40,020 nucleotides of DNA, taken from the NCBI GenBank assembly GCA_038746835.1, contig JBCDKH010000009.1:1-40020 (forward strand), in the 5' to 3' direction. Positions 24,013 to 32,031 of the stretch are shown piece by piece. Numbering within the stretch: the first letter of the stretch is position 1; every line of letters starts with the position of its first letter. The notes under the pieces were generated by a model that saw only the letters and a program-made list of their open reading frames with translations, was not told where the DNA came from and searched no databases. A program made the position numbers and the translations under genes. The DNA comes from Planctomycetota bacterium (GTDB lineage Bacteria > Planctomycetota > Phycisphaerae > Tepidisphaerales > Tepidisphaeraceae).

Positions 24013-26019
24013 ATGGCCATCGCCGCCCAGCCCCACGTCCAGCAGTCCGAGCGTGAGCAACGCCAGCAGTCCGAACAGCAGGACCAGGCCAAGCAGGAAA
24101 AGCGGCTGGCCCGCGCCCGGCTTGTCCAGCGACTCGTCGAAAACGCCGGCAACCTGCCGGACTTCATGGAGGACTTGATTCACACTCAGGCCTCCGTCGT
24201 CGCTGGCACCGAAGGCGCCGCCTTCATGATCGAAGGGCCCGACGCCGACGGCAATCCCGAGCTCCGCACGCTCAAGCACGTCCGCCCCGACAACGTCGAG
24301 GACGGCATCAAGCGGCAGGCGATCATGGCCTTCCGCGAGATCGTCACGCAGTGCGTCAAGCAGGACAAAGACGGAGCCCTCCGGGTCTCGGCCGGCAGCG
24401 ACGAGAGCGAGGCCCAGTTCTGCCTCGTCACGCTGCTTCGCCAGGACGACCGCGCCGTCGCGGCCACCGCCGTCATCACGCGTTGCCGTGACGAGGGTCG
24501 AGCGCTTCAGCGGCTTAGCACGATGCAGCTGGTCGCGGGCTACTTCGACATGTTCCTACTGCGTCGGCAGAGCGAGCAGAACAAGCAGGTCGCCAAGACG
24601 CACCAGGATGTTTTGCAGTTTGCCAGCGTCGTCGCCACGGCCGAGGACTTCCACGCGAGCGGCGTTGCTCTGTGCAACGAACTTGCTGCCCGTGCTGGTG
24701 CCGCGCGTGTCGCGCTCGGCTGGGTCAAGACCTTCGGCGGCGACAAGATTCAGCTCAAGGCGATCAGCCACACCGAAGAGTTTGACAAGAAGCAGGAGCT
24801 CTCCGTGCAGCTCGTCGCGGTGATGGAGGAATGCCTCGACCAGGACGAGTTCTGCCAGTTCGACCCGGCCGGCGGATCGACGGACAACGTCACGCGCGAG
24901 GCGATGAAGCTCTCGCAGATGGAAGGTGGCAACCGCGTCGTCAGCGTGCCGCTGCGGCGTCGCGAGAAACTGGTTGGCGTGATGACGATGGAGTTCCCGC
25001 CGGAGAAGCCGACCAGCCCGGCCGAGTCGACCTCGCTTGCCGTCGCGGCCGAACTGCTGGCCCCGCAGCTGTACGACCGGTTCCAGAACGATCGCTACCT
25101 GATTACGAAGGCGGGTCTGAGCGTCCGCGACAACACCAAGAAGATCTTCGGCCTGCGTCAGCACACGCTTGCGAAGGTCATCATCCTGGCCGTCCTCGGC
25201 TTGCTGCTGTTTCTGACGCTGTACAAGCCGATGTACCGCGTCGCGGCTCCGTTCGAGTTCGTGCCGGAGGTCCGCCGAGTCGTCGACGCGCCGTTCAACG
25301 GGCAGATCGTCGCGATTGCCGAGGTCGACGGCAGACGTCTGACCGAAGGGGACACCGTCACGGCCGGCCAACCCATCGTGATGCTCGACACGCGGGAGTT
25401 CGAGGAAGAACTCGTCGTCCAGCAGAAGGCTCATCAGCAGGCGATTCAGGAAGCCCTTGCTCTGCGTGCCCGCATGGAAGAGGGTCCCAGCGTTCGAGCC
25501 CAGCAACGGGCCAAGATGGCCGAGGCCGAGGTCGCTCAGGCACGAATCGCCCAGATCGAGTCGAAGATCGAGAAGTCGACGCTCCGCTCGCCCGTCGATG
25601 GCGTGATCCTCGAAGTGCCCGGCCAGCAAGACCTTCGCGAGCGGATCGGCGACGTCGTGCAGATCGGCTCGCCCATCGTCGTCGTCGGCGATCCGTCGAA
25701 GCTCACGATCGAGGCCCGCGTCGCGGACCGCGACATTGCCGACATCGGCGTGGGCGATCCTGGCACGCTCGCGACCAGCAGCCGCCCGGGACGGAAGATT
25801 CCGCTGGAGGTCGTCGACATCATCGACGCTGCAGCCGCCGACCCGCGGGCTCAGACCAACGCCTACACGGTCGTCGCCACCGTCGCCCCGGCCGACATCG
25901 ACCCGACCTGGCGCTCCGGCGGCACCGGCGAAGTCCGCATCGACGTCGACAATCGCAGCCTCGCCTGGCAATGGACGCACCGCCTCACCGACTGGGTGCG
26001 GCTGAAGCTGTGGCTGTGA
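24013..26019 (+). CDS. GAF-like sensor fused through a TM helix to a HlyD adaptor
   Basis: The protein has 668 residues. A Gln/Glu-rich N-terminus (about 1-45) precedes a first sensor-like region and a GAF-like domain (about 200-355; SGVALCNELAARAGAARVALGW, then NRVVSVPLRRREKLVGVMTME). One membrane helix follows (about 388-406, VIILAVLGLLLFLTLYKPM), and the periplasmic part has HlyD features: VVDAPFNGQIVAIAEVDGRRLTEG, a helical hairpin of Glu/Gln/Arg, LRSPVDGVILEVPG and a barrel (LTIEARVADRDIADIG). Joining a cytoplasmic sensor domain to an adaptor suggests that export is gated by a cytoplasmic signal; this is inference. It starts at ATG 24013, 140 bases after the first adaptor gene. Heptamer repeats follow its stop. 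Confidence 0.83.
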   Translation: MAIAAQPHVQQSEREQRQQSEQQDQAKQEKRLARARLVQRLVENAGNLPDFMEDLIHTQASVVAGTEGAAFMIEGPDADGNPELRTLKHVRPDNVEDGIKRQAIMAFREIVTQCVKQDKDGALRVSAGSDESEAQFCLVTLLRQDDRAVAATAVITRCRDEGRALQRLSTMQLVAGYFDMFLLRRQSEQNKQVAKTHQDVLQFASVVATAEDFHASGVALCNELAARAGAARVALGWVKTFGGDKIQLKAISHTEEFDKKQELSVQLVAVMEECLDQDEFCQFDPAGGSTDNVTREAMKLSQMEGGNRVVSVPLRRREKLVGVMTMEFPPEKPTSPAESTSLAVAAELLAPQLYDRFQNDRYLITKAGLSVRDNTKKIFGLRQHTLAKVIILAVLGLLLFLTLYKPMYRVAAPFEFVPEVRRVVDAPFNGQIVAIAEVDGRRLTEGDTVTAGQPIVMLDTREFEEELVVQQKAHQQAIQEALALRARMEEGPSVRAQQRAKMAEAEVAQARIAQIESKIEKSTLRSPVDGVILEVPGQQDLRERIGDVVQIGSPIVVVGDPSKLTIEARVADRDIADIGVGDPGTLATSSRPGRKIPLEVVDIIDAAAADPRAQTNAYTVVATVAPADIDPTWRSGGTGEVRIDVDNRSLAWQWTHRLTDWVRLKLWL

Positions 26020-26024
26020 ATGCG

Positions 26025-26121
26025 TAGCTGTTAGCTGCTAGCGACTAGCTGCTAGGGCAGACACCGATGACCGCGAGGACTCCAACTCTGGCCTAGTCGC
26101 TAGGCCCTAACCGCTAGCAAC
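26025..26121. repeat. Inverted array of TA-starting heptamer repeats
   Basis: Two arrays of 7-base units face each other between the GAF-HlyD and M50-HlyD genes. The left array (26025-26059) reads TAGCTGT, TAGCTGC, TAGCGAC, TAGCTGC, TAGGGCA. The right array (26094-26121) reads TAGTCGC, TAGGCCC, TAACCGC, TAGCAAC, whose reverse complement gives the same TAGCNNY-type units. The arms CTAGCGACTAG (26038-26048) and CTAGTCGCTAG (26093-26103) are perfect 11-base inverted repeats, able to form a long stem around a 44-base spacer. Stop codons occur in most frames. It could be an attenuator, a protein-binding array or a short mobile repeat; it is too short and irregular for CRISPR. Confidence 0.7.
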
Positions 26122-26131
26122 TCGTTCCACG

Positions 26132-28363
26132 ATGACCCTCCAACTCCGCCCAACGTTCAGCGAATCGTGGTACCGGGTCAAAGACCTCAAGCCGCGTCTC
26201 CGTGCCGCCGCACAGATCTCGCGGCAGTTCTACCGCGGCGAGCGGTGGTACATCGTCCGTGACCCGGCCGGCAACCAGTATCACCGGCTCAGCGACGTCG
26301 CCTACCAGTTCATCGGCCTGCTCGACGGCACGCGGACTGTCGGCGAGGCGTGGGAACTCGTCGGCGGACAGCTGGCGGACGACGCGCCGACGCAGCCGGA
26401 AGTCATTCAGATCCTCTCGCAGCTCTACAGCGCGAACCTGATCGAGACGAACATCGCCCCCGACGCCCAGGTGCTGCTGCGTCGGCAGAAGAAGCAGCGC
26501 GAACGCAAGTTCCAAGGCAGGCTGATGAACCTGCTCTTCCCACGCATTCCGCTTTGGGACCCGGATAAGTTCCTCAAGATCTGGATGCCGCTCGCCGGCC
26601 CGCTGATCAGCCGGGGTGGGATGATCCTGTGGCTGCTCGTGGTCGGGGCGGCACTCTTCCTGGTCTTGCCCGAGAGCGACAAGTTCGCGGCACAGACGCA
26701 GGACTTCCTTCGGAGCGGCACCGTCGAGATGTGGCTGCTGCTGGGCGTCACCTTCCTCGGCACGAAGTTTTTGCACGAGATGGGACACGCCTTCGCGGTC
26801 AGGCGATTCGGCGGGGAGTGTCACGAGGTCGGCATCATGTTCCTGGTGCTCATGCCGTGTCCGTACGTCGACGCGTCGACAGCATGGGGCTTCCCGAGCA
26901 AGTGGAAGCGCATCTTCGTCGGTGCCGGCGGCATGATCGCCGAGGTGTTCATTGCGGCGCTCGCCGCGATCGTTTGGTACATCACGCTGAATAACCCGAA
27001 TTCGGCCGTCAACCAGATCGCGTACTACACGATGCTGATCGCTTCGATCAGCACGCTGCTCTTCAACGCCAACCCGCTGCTCCGCTACGACGGGTACTAC
27101 ATCCTGTCGGATTGGCTGGAAATCCCGAACCTGCAGCAAAAGTCCCGCGAGTACAGCCTCGGCCTGATTAAGCGGTACATCCTGCGGGTCAAGACGACTC
27201 AGCCGCTGCCGCAGACGATTCGCCAGAAACTCTGGCTCGCGTTTTACTGGTCGGCCAGCGGGCTCTACCGCATCTTCATCGGGTTCGCCATCCTCTACAT
27301 GGTGATCTACTCGCTGCCGGAGCAGGTCCGCATCGTCGGCTACTTCCTGGCGGCGGGGGCGATTGCGACGTTCTTCGTCGTCCCGATCTTTAAGCTCTTC
27401 AAGTACCTCACGACGGAACCAGAACTGCACCGCAAGCGGACCCGCGCGTGGCTCTTCACCGGGACGGTCACAGCGGTGCTCGTGTTTTTCGTCGGGATCC
27501 TGCCGATCCCCTCGGCCGTGCGGGCGGACGCAATCAGCGAACCGCTGGACCGGGCCGAGGCGACCATCATGTCGGCCGGCACGCTCGTGAAGCTCGAAGT
27601 TCGCGACGGCGATCTTGTCGAAGAGGGCCAGCCGCTGGCGACGCTGGAGAACAAGGAGCTCGAGACCGAGCTCCGAGTCGCCGAGCTGGAAGTCGAGCGA
27701 CTTCGCACGCTTCGCGACGGCGTGCGGTTCAACGACCGGGCCTTCCTCGGCTCGCTGAATGAGCAGATCGCCGGTGCCAAGACCCGTGTCGAAGGGCTCA
27801 AGAAGCGGCTCGACGATCTCGTCGTCCGGGCCCCGATCGCCGGCGTCTTCATGGCTCCACGAATCGAAGATCGACTGGACACGTATCTGCAGCAGGGCGA
27901 TCCGCTGGGTATCGTGCAGGACGCTCAGCAGCTCGAGTTCTTCGTCAGCGTCGATCAGGCGTCGTACCAGCGGGTCTTCGACGCGATGAAGCGCGACGCC
28001 GCGACGGTTCAGGTTCGGCTTGCGAGTGATCTTGACAATCCGATCGAGGGTGGCGAGATCGACGCCGACGTTCGCATGCTGCCGTCTGCGAAGAACGAGC
28101 TGAGGAGCAATGCCTTGACCTTCGCCGGCGGCGGAACGATCGCGCCGGATCCGTCCGACCCGAACAAGTCGAGCGAGAGCCTCTTCGAGATCCGCCTCGT
28201 CCTGCCCAACGCGGGCGAGGGCGATCGGCCTCGGTATCTGCCGGGGCAGCGGGCGTACGTTCGCATCAAGCTCGAAGATGAGCCGATTATGACGCAGGCC
28301 CTGCGTGCCGCACGGCAGCTCATCCAGACACAGACCACCGCCACCGCCGCCCAGCAGGGCTAG
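26132..28363 (+). CDS. PqqD-like, M50 metalloprotease and HlyD fusion protein
   Basis: The protein has 743 residues. An N-terminal PqqD-like winged-helix region (about 40-115; YIVRDPAGNQYHRLSDVAYQ) resembles peptide-chaperone domains. A membrane M50 site-2-protease core follows, with the zinc motif HEMGH (215-219), VLMPCPYVDAS and the third ligand in NPLLRYDGYYILSDWLEIP (D320), across about eight membrane segments. A C-terminal HlyD part follows the last helix (about 442-460): AEATIMSAGTLVKLEVRDGD, a helical hairpin and LVVRAPIAGVFMAPRIED. Similar proteins are described as putative peptide zinc metalloproteases near peptide exporters. It probably cuts or handles an exported peptide in the membrane. 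The SecA-like gene starts 11 bases after it. Confidence 0.88.
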   Translation: MTLQLRPTFSESWYRVKDLKPRLRAAAQISRQFYRGERWYIVRDPAGNQYHRLSDVAYQFIGLLDGTRTVGEAWELVGGQLADDAPTQPEVIQILSQLYSANLIETNIAPDAQVLLRRQKKQRERKFQGRLMNLLFPRIPLWDPDKFLKIWMPLAGPLISRGGMILWLLVVGAALFLVLPESDKFAAQTQDFLRSGTVEMWLLLGVTFLGTKFLHEMGHAFAVRRFGGECHEVGIMFLVLMPCPYVDASTAWGFPSKWKRIFVGAGGMIAEVFIAALAAIVWYITLNNPNSAVNQIAYYTMLIASISTLLFNANPLLRYDGYYILSDWLEIPNLQQKSREYSLGLIKRYILRVKTTQPLPQTIRQKLWLAFYWSASGLYRIFIGFAILYMVIYSLPEQVRIVGYFLAAGAIATFFVVPIFKLFKYLTTEPELHRKRTRAWLFTGTVTAVLVFFVGILPIPSAVRADAISEPLDRAEATIMSAGTLVKLEVRDGDLVEEGQPLATLENKELETELRVAELEVERLRTLRDGVRFNDRAFLGSLNEQIAGAKTRVEGLKKRLDDLVVRAPIAGVFMAPRIEDRLDTYLQQGDPLGIVQDAQQLEFFVSVDQASYQRVFDAMKRDAATVQVRLASDLDNPIEGGEIDADVRMLPSAKNELRSNALTFAGGGTIAPDPSDPNKSSESLFEIRLVLPNAGEGDRPRYLPGQRAYVRIKLEDEPIMTQALRAARQLIQTQTTATAAQQG

Positions 28364-28374
28364 CCAACGCAACC

Positions 28375-30330
28375 ATGAGTTCCGCAGCCGGCGAGCTGTT
28401 CCACATCTTCGACGCACGCCGCGTCAAGGCCCCGGAAATCAAGGGCCTCGACACAGCCGCCAATGCGGCCGTGGGATGGGTGAAGCACAAGCAGCCGGTC
28501 TTGCGTGGCTTGCTTTCGTTCTCGCGGCAGGTCGACGCGCTTGAGCCCGAAGTGCAAAAGCTCGGCTCGACGGCGTTCAAGGAGGAAGTCGCTCGACTCC
28601 GCGACGTCGCCCGGCGTGGCCGACTCGACAAGCAACCTGACGACCTTGCACGCGCGTTCGCCATTGCCCGCGAGGCGTCTGTCCGCACCGTCCAGAAGCG
28701 ACCGTTTCCCGTGCAGATCGCCGGTGCCCGGGCGATTCAAATGGGCTACGTCGCGGAGATGGCCACGGGTGAGGGCAAGACGCTGACCGCTGCGATCGGT
28801 GCCGCGATCCTCGCGTGGCAGGGTCGGCCGGTACACGTCGTTACCGTCAACGACTACCTCGTTGCCCGCGACGCCGAGTTGAACCGGCCGCTGTTCGAAC
28901 TGCTCGGCTCGAGCGTCTCGGCGGTCACGCACGAGACGACGCCGCAGGACCGTTATCACGCGTATCGCAAGGGCGTCGTCTACTGCACGAGCAAGGAACT
29001 CGTCGCCGACTTCCTGCGCGACCAGATCATGCTCGGCGAGCAGCGATCCAGCTCCAGCACCGCCATCGGCATGATGGCCGGCCGGCAGAACAGGCCGTGC
29101 CTCGTACCGGGTCTGTTCCGTTGCGTGGTCGACGAGGCGGACTCGCTGCTGATCGACGAGGCCGTCACGCCGCTCATCATCAGTAATGCGCCCGACGGCA
29201 ACGCGAACGAGCCGCTCTATCGTGAGGCCCGTGACCTCGCACTCCAGTTAACCGAAAATCGCGACTACAAAGTCGACCGCACCGAACGGAAGGTCGACCT
29301 CACCGGCCGGGGCAAAGAGCAACTCCACAGGCTGGCTGAGGCGCTGCCGAAGGAAGAGGACGCCGGGTTCTGGGTCGGTCGGCGTCGCCGCGAGGAGCTC
29401 GTCACGCAGGCACTCGTCGGCGAGTACTGCTTCCTCAAGGACGAGCAGTACCTCATCAGCGACGACGGCAAGATCGTCATCATCGACGAATCCACGGGCC
29501 GAACCATGGCCGATCGGTCCTGGCGCGGCGGGCTTCACCAGGCGATCGAGATCAAAGAGAGCGTCGAGGTCACCAGCGACAAGGAGAACCTGGCTCGTCT
29601 CAGCTTCCAGCGGTTCTTCCGGCAATACCCGCATTTGGCCGGCATGACCGGCACCGCGTGGGAAGCCCGCGGCGAGCTCTGGCAGATCTTCAACAAGGCG
29701 GTTGTTCGCGTGCCGACGAACAAGCCGCTGATTCGCCAGCAGCTGCCGCTGCGGTTCTATGGAACCAGCGACGAGAAGTGGGAAGCCGTCGTCGACCGCG
29801 TCGCCGAGCTGCACGCCGACGGCAAGCCCGTGCTGATCGGCACGCGGAGCGTCTGGAGCAGCGAAGAGGTCGATCGCCGCCTGGCCGAGCGTGGACTGCC
29901 ACATCGCGTGCTCAACGCTCGTCAGGACCAGCAAGAGGCCGAGGTTGTCGCACAGGCTGGTCAGCCAGGGGCGATCACGGTCGCGACGAACATGGCCGGT
30001 CGTGGTACGGACATTCTGCTGGGCCGCGGCGTCCGCGACAATGGTGGGCTCAATGTCATCGCGACCGAGCCGCACGCCAGCGGTCGCATCGACCGTCAGC
30101 TCTTCGGCCGAGCGGGCCGTCAAGGCGACCCTGGGACGGCCCAAATGTTCGCCAGTGCCGAGGACGACCTCATCAAGCGTCATGTCGACCGCCTCCGCAA
30201 CAAGTGGCGTGCGCTGGGCGGCAGTCGCCTCATCCGGATCGCGCAGAAGCGGGCTGAAAAACTCGCACGTTTCAACCGCAAACAGGTCCTTCGCAGCGAC
30301 GACTGGATGGATCAGTCGCTGCCGTTCTAG
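28375..30330 (+). CDS. Shortened SecA-like preprotein translocase ATPase
   Basis: The 651-residue protein shows the SecA motor: Walker A MATGEGKTLTA (129-139), VHVVTVNDYLVARDAE, the exact DEAD box VVDEADSLLIDEAV (253-256), a PPXD-type crosslinking region, LARLSFQRFFRQYPHLAGMTG, and NBD2 with TNMAGRGTDILLGRGV (538-553) and QLFGRAGRQGDPG. It ends in QKRAEKLARFNRKQVLRSDDWMDQ, equivalent to the start of the helical scaffold. The wing domain and C-terminal zinc tail of normal SecA (about 900 residues) are absent. It is therefore an accessory SecA-type motor, perhaps driving substrates through the HlyD/M50 proteins encoded just upstream. Its stop shares the CTAG overlap with the msrB stop. Confidence 0.9.
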   Translation: MSSAAGELFHIFDARRVKAPEIKGLDTAANAAVGWVKHKQPVLRGLLSFSRQVDALEPEVQKLGSTAFKEEVARLRDVARRGRLDKQPDDLARAFAIAREASVRTVQKRPFPVQIAGARAIQMGYVAEMATGEGKTLTAAIGAAILAWQGRPVHVVTVNDYLVARDAELNRPLFELLGSSVSAVTHETTPQDRYHAYRKGVVYCTSKELVADFLRDQIMLGEQRSSSSTAIGMMAGRQNRPCLVPGLFRCVVDEADSLLIDEAVTPLIISNAPDGNANEPLYREARDLALQLTENRDYKVDRTERKVDLTGRGKEQLHRLAEALPKEEDAGFWVGRRRREELVTQALVGEYCFLKDEQYLISDDGKIVIIDESTGRTMADRSWRGGLHQAIEIKESVEVTSDKENLARLSFQRFFRQYPHLAGMTGTAWEARGELWQIFNKAVVRVPTNKPLIRQQLPLRFYGTSDEKWEAVVDRVAELHADGKPVLIGTRSVWSSEEVDRRLAERGLPHRVLNARQDQQEAEVVAQAGQPGAITVATNMAGRGTDILLGRGVRDNGGLNVIATEPHASGRIDRQLFGRAGRQGDPGTAQMFASAEDDLIKRHVDRLRNKWRALGGSRLIRIAQKRAEKLARFNRKQVLRSDDWMDQSLPF

Positions 30331-30866
30331 CCGATGTCGCTCGGGACGAAGGTCAATGAGACGCCATTGATGCAGTGCCTCAGTCCGGTCGGTGCCGGAC
30401 CGTCGGTGAAGACGTGGCCGAGGTGGCTGTTGCACCGGCCGCACTCGACCTCGGTGCGGACCATGCCGTAGCTGAAGTCCGGCTTGGTCACGACGTGATC
30501 CTCGTCAATCTCGCGCCAAAAGCTCGGCCAGCCGGTGCCACTGTCGTATTTCGTGTCGCTGCTGTAGAGCGGTAACGCGCACACGATACAGGCGAAGACA
30601 CCGCTGCGCTTCTCGTTCAGCAGATCGCTGGTGAACGCACGCTCGGTGCCGTCTTCGCGTGTGACCTTGTAGCCGAGCGGCGAAAGCTTCTCTTTCGCAA
30701 CAGCGTTTGCGCGAGCGGCGTCCCAGCCGGTCAGGTCGTGCCCGCTGGCACTCATCGCCGGCCGCGTCGTGGGCGTGGCGTTGACTTCGGCGGTGGCAGC
30801 AGAGTCGCAGCCAGTCGGCAGCAACACGACGGCCACGACAGCTAGAACAGCAGCGATGCGTCTCAT
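30327..30866 (-). CDS. msrB: Lipoprotein methionine-R-sulfoxide reductase
   Basis: MsrB reduces methionine-R-sulfoxide in oxidised proteins. The 179-residue protein starts with a lipoprotein signal (IAAVLAVVAVVLLPTGC), so it should be anchored in the envelope. The MsrB domain shows ERAFTSDLLNEKRSGVFACIVCALPLYSS, written in pieces as FTSDLLNEKRSG and CIVC, then DSGTGWPSFW, CGRCNSHLGHVFTDGP and the catalytic cysteine in RHCINGVSLTF. Both zinc CxxC pairs are kept. ATG 30866 is chosen at the signal peptide; the frame upstream is unlikely. Two GTGATCCC direct repeats sit upstream. It is convergent with the SecA-like gene. Confidence 0.94.
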   Translation of the reverse strand: MRRIAAVLAVVAVVLLPTGCDSAATAEVNATPTTRPAMSASGHDLTGWDAARANAVAKEKLSPLGYKVTREDGTERAFTSDLLNEKRSGVFACIVCALPLYSSDTKYDSGTGWPSFWREIDEDHVVTKPDFSYGMVRTEVECGRCNSHLGHVFTDGPAPTGLRHCINGVSLTFVPSDIG

Positions 30867-30938
30867 GTGGGCAATCATCGCTCGTTTTGCCGATAGTCGC
30901 GTCAAATCGCGTGATCCCTTGGACAAGTGATCCCAGCT

Positions 30939-30955
30939 GTGGGCTTCAAGCCCAT
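30939..30955. other. Short hairpin followed by a T-rich run
   Basis: TGGGCT (30940-30945) and AGCCCA (30949-30954) pair around a TCA loop, extended by a G-T pair. A TGGTTTTCTG stretch follows on the plus strand. It lies in the 136-base gap between msrB and the CPXCG gene. No plus-strand gene ends here, and on the minus strand no T run follows, so its use as a terminator is doubtful. Confidence 0.25.
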
Positions 30956-31002
30956 GGTTTTCTGATCTTCCGCCGCCGAAGCTCACTTTTATCAAGTACA
31001 AC

Positions 31003-31185
31003 TCACTCGGCCTGAGCGTCGACGACCAGGGCGTCGCCCGAGCGGAAGACGCGGATGATCACCGGCCGGCAGCAGACGGGGCAGTCTTCGACATACTCCT
31101 GCTCCTCGCCAGCAGATGGATCGACGGGGATGACGATCTCCTCGCCGCAGGAAGGGCAGACGTAGCTCGCGTCGTCTTGGTCCAC
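31003..31185 (-). CDS. CPXCG-motif cysteine-rich zinc-ribbon protein
   Basis: The 60-residue protein has the CPXCG signature YVCPSCGEEIVIPVDPS followed by a second pair CPVCCRP, giving four zinc-ligand cysteines in a small ribbon. The family is widely conserved, small and without an assigned biochemical role. It starts at GTG 31185, 2 bases after the accD stop, and is therefore probably cotranslated with it. An acidic loop (AGEEQEYVED) separates the two knuckles, as in other members. Confidence 0.87.
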   Translation of the reverse strand: MDQDDASYVCPSCGEEIVIPVDPSAGEEQEYVEDCPVCCRPVIIRVFRSGDALVVDAQAE

Positions 31186-31187
31186 GC

Positions 31188-32021
31188 TCAGCCGCAGCAG
31201 TAGTCGATCAAGCGGGCGATCTCCTTGCGAAGATCGTGGCGCGGTACGACGAAGTCGACAAAGCCCTTCTGCTCAAGGAACTCGGCACGCTGGAAGCCGG
31301 GCGGAAGCTTTTGCTTGGTCGTCGACTCGATCACGCGTGGGCCTGCGAAACCGATCAGCGCACCCGGCTCGGCGAGGATGAAGTCGCCCAGCATGGCAAA
31401 GCTCGCTGTGACGCCGCCCGTTGTCGGATCAGAGAGGACGCTGACGAAGAGCCCGCCGGCGTCGTCGTGGCGAGCCAGGGCGGCCGAGGTTTTGGCCATC
31501 TGCATGAGTGAGAGCGTCGACTCCTGCATGCGTGCTCCGCCGGAGCAGCTGACGATGATGATGGGCTTCTTCTCGTCGGTCGCGCGTTCGATTGCGCGAG
31601 TTAGCTTCTCGCCGACGACGCTGCCCATCGAGCCCATCATGAACGTCGGGTCCATCGCCGCGACGATGACGGGACGGCCCTTGATGAACGCCCGGCCGCT
31701 GACGAGTGCGTCGGCCGAGCCGCCTTTGAGCCGCTCGGCGGCGAGCCGGTCGGTGTAGGTTTTGCGGTCGGAAAAGCCGAGCGGGTCCGTGCTGGTAAGG
31801 TCGCCGTCGGTCTCCTCGAACGTGTCCGGGTCGGCAAGCTGTCGCACCCGCTCGCGGCCCGAGACGCGGTGGTGATGGCCGCACTCGGGGCAGACGAGCA
31901 GGTTGGCTTCGAGCGACTTTCGGAAGAGCGTCGCACCGCAACCCTTGCAGGCGACCCAGAGGCCTTCAGGAATGCGTGTCGATTTCGGCGGCCGGGTCTC
32001 GGCTGGAGCAGTCGTCGCCAT
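31188..32021 (-). CDS. accD: Acetyl-CoA carboxylase carboxyltransferase beta subunit
   Basis: AccD, with AccA, moves the carboxyl group from biotin to acetyl-CoA to make malonyl-CoA for fatty-acid synthesis. The 277-residue protein has the N-terminal zinc ribbon (WVACKGCGATLFRKSLE, then LLVCPECGHHHRVS) and the crotonase-like core: DPLGFSDRKTYTDRL, MGSMGSVVGEKLTRAIE, VSCSGGARMQESTLSLMQ, LSDPTTGGVTASFAMLGD and IGFAGPRVIE. ATG 32021 begins the normal N-terminus; the longer frame is unlikely. rpe lies 10 bases upstream. accA is not in the window. Confidence 0.96.
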   Translation of the reverse strand: MATTAPAETRPPKSTRIPEGLWVACKGCGATLFRKSLEANLLVCPECGHHHRVSGRERVRQLADPDTFEETDGDLTSTDPLGFSDRKTYTDRLAAERLKGGSADALVSGRAFIKGRPVIVAAMDPTFMMGSMGSVVGEKLTRAIERATDEKKPIIIVSCSGGARMQESTLSLMQMAKTSAALARHDDAGGLFVSVLSDPTTGGVTASFAMLGDFILAEPGALIGFAGPRVIESTTKQKLPPGFQRAEFLEQKGFVDFVVPRHDLRKEIARLIDYCCG

Positions 32022-32031
32022 GGCAGCAAGG

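Noticed and set aside
24831-26027. Long open frame in a second plus-strand frame of the GAF-HlyD gene
   Set aside because: The product is extremely Arg/Pro-rich and lies fully inside a well-supported gene.
26025-26121. CRISPR array
   Set aside because: The units are 7 bases, contiguous and degenerate, with no spacers and no cas genes.
26114-28417. Long open frame of 767 codons antisense to the M50-HlyD gene
   Set aside because: It mirrors the real gene, has no domain, and has an Arg/Asp/Val-rich composition typical of shadow frames in high-GC DNA.
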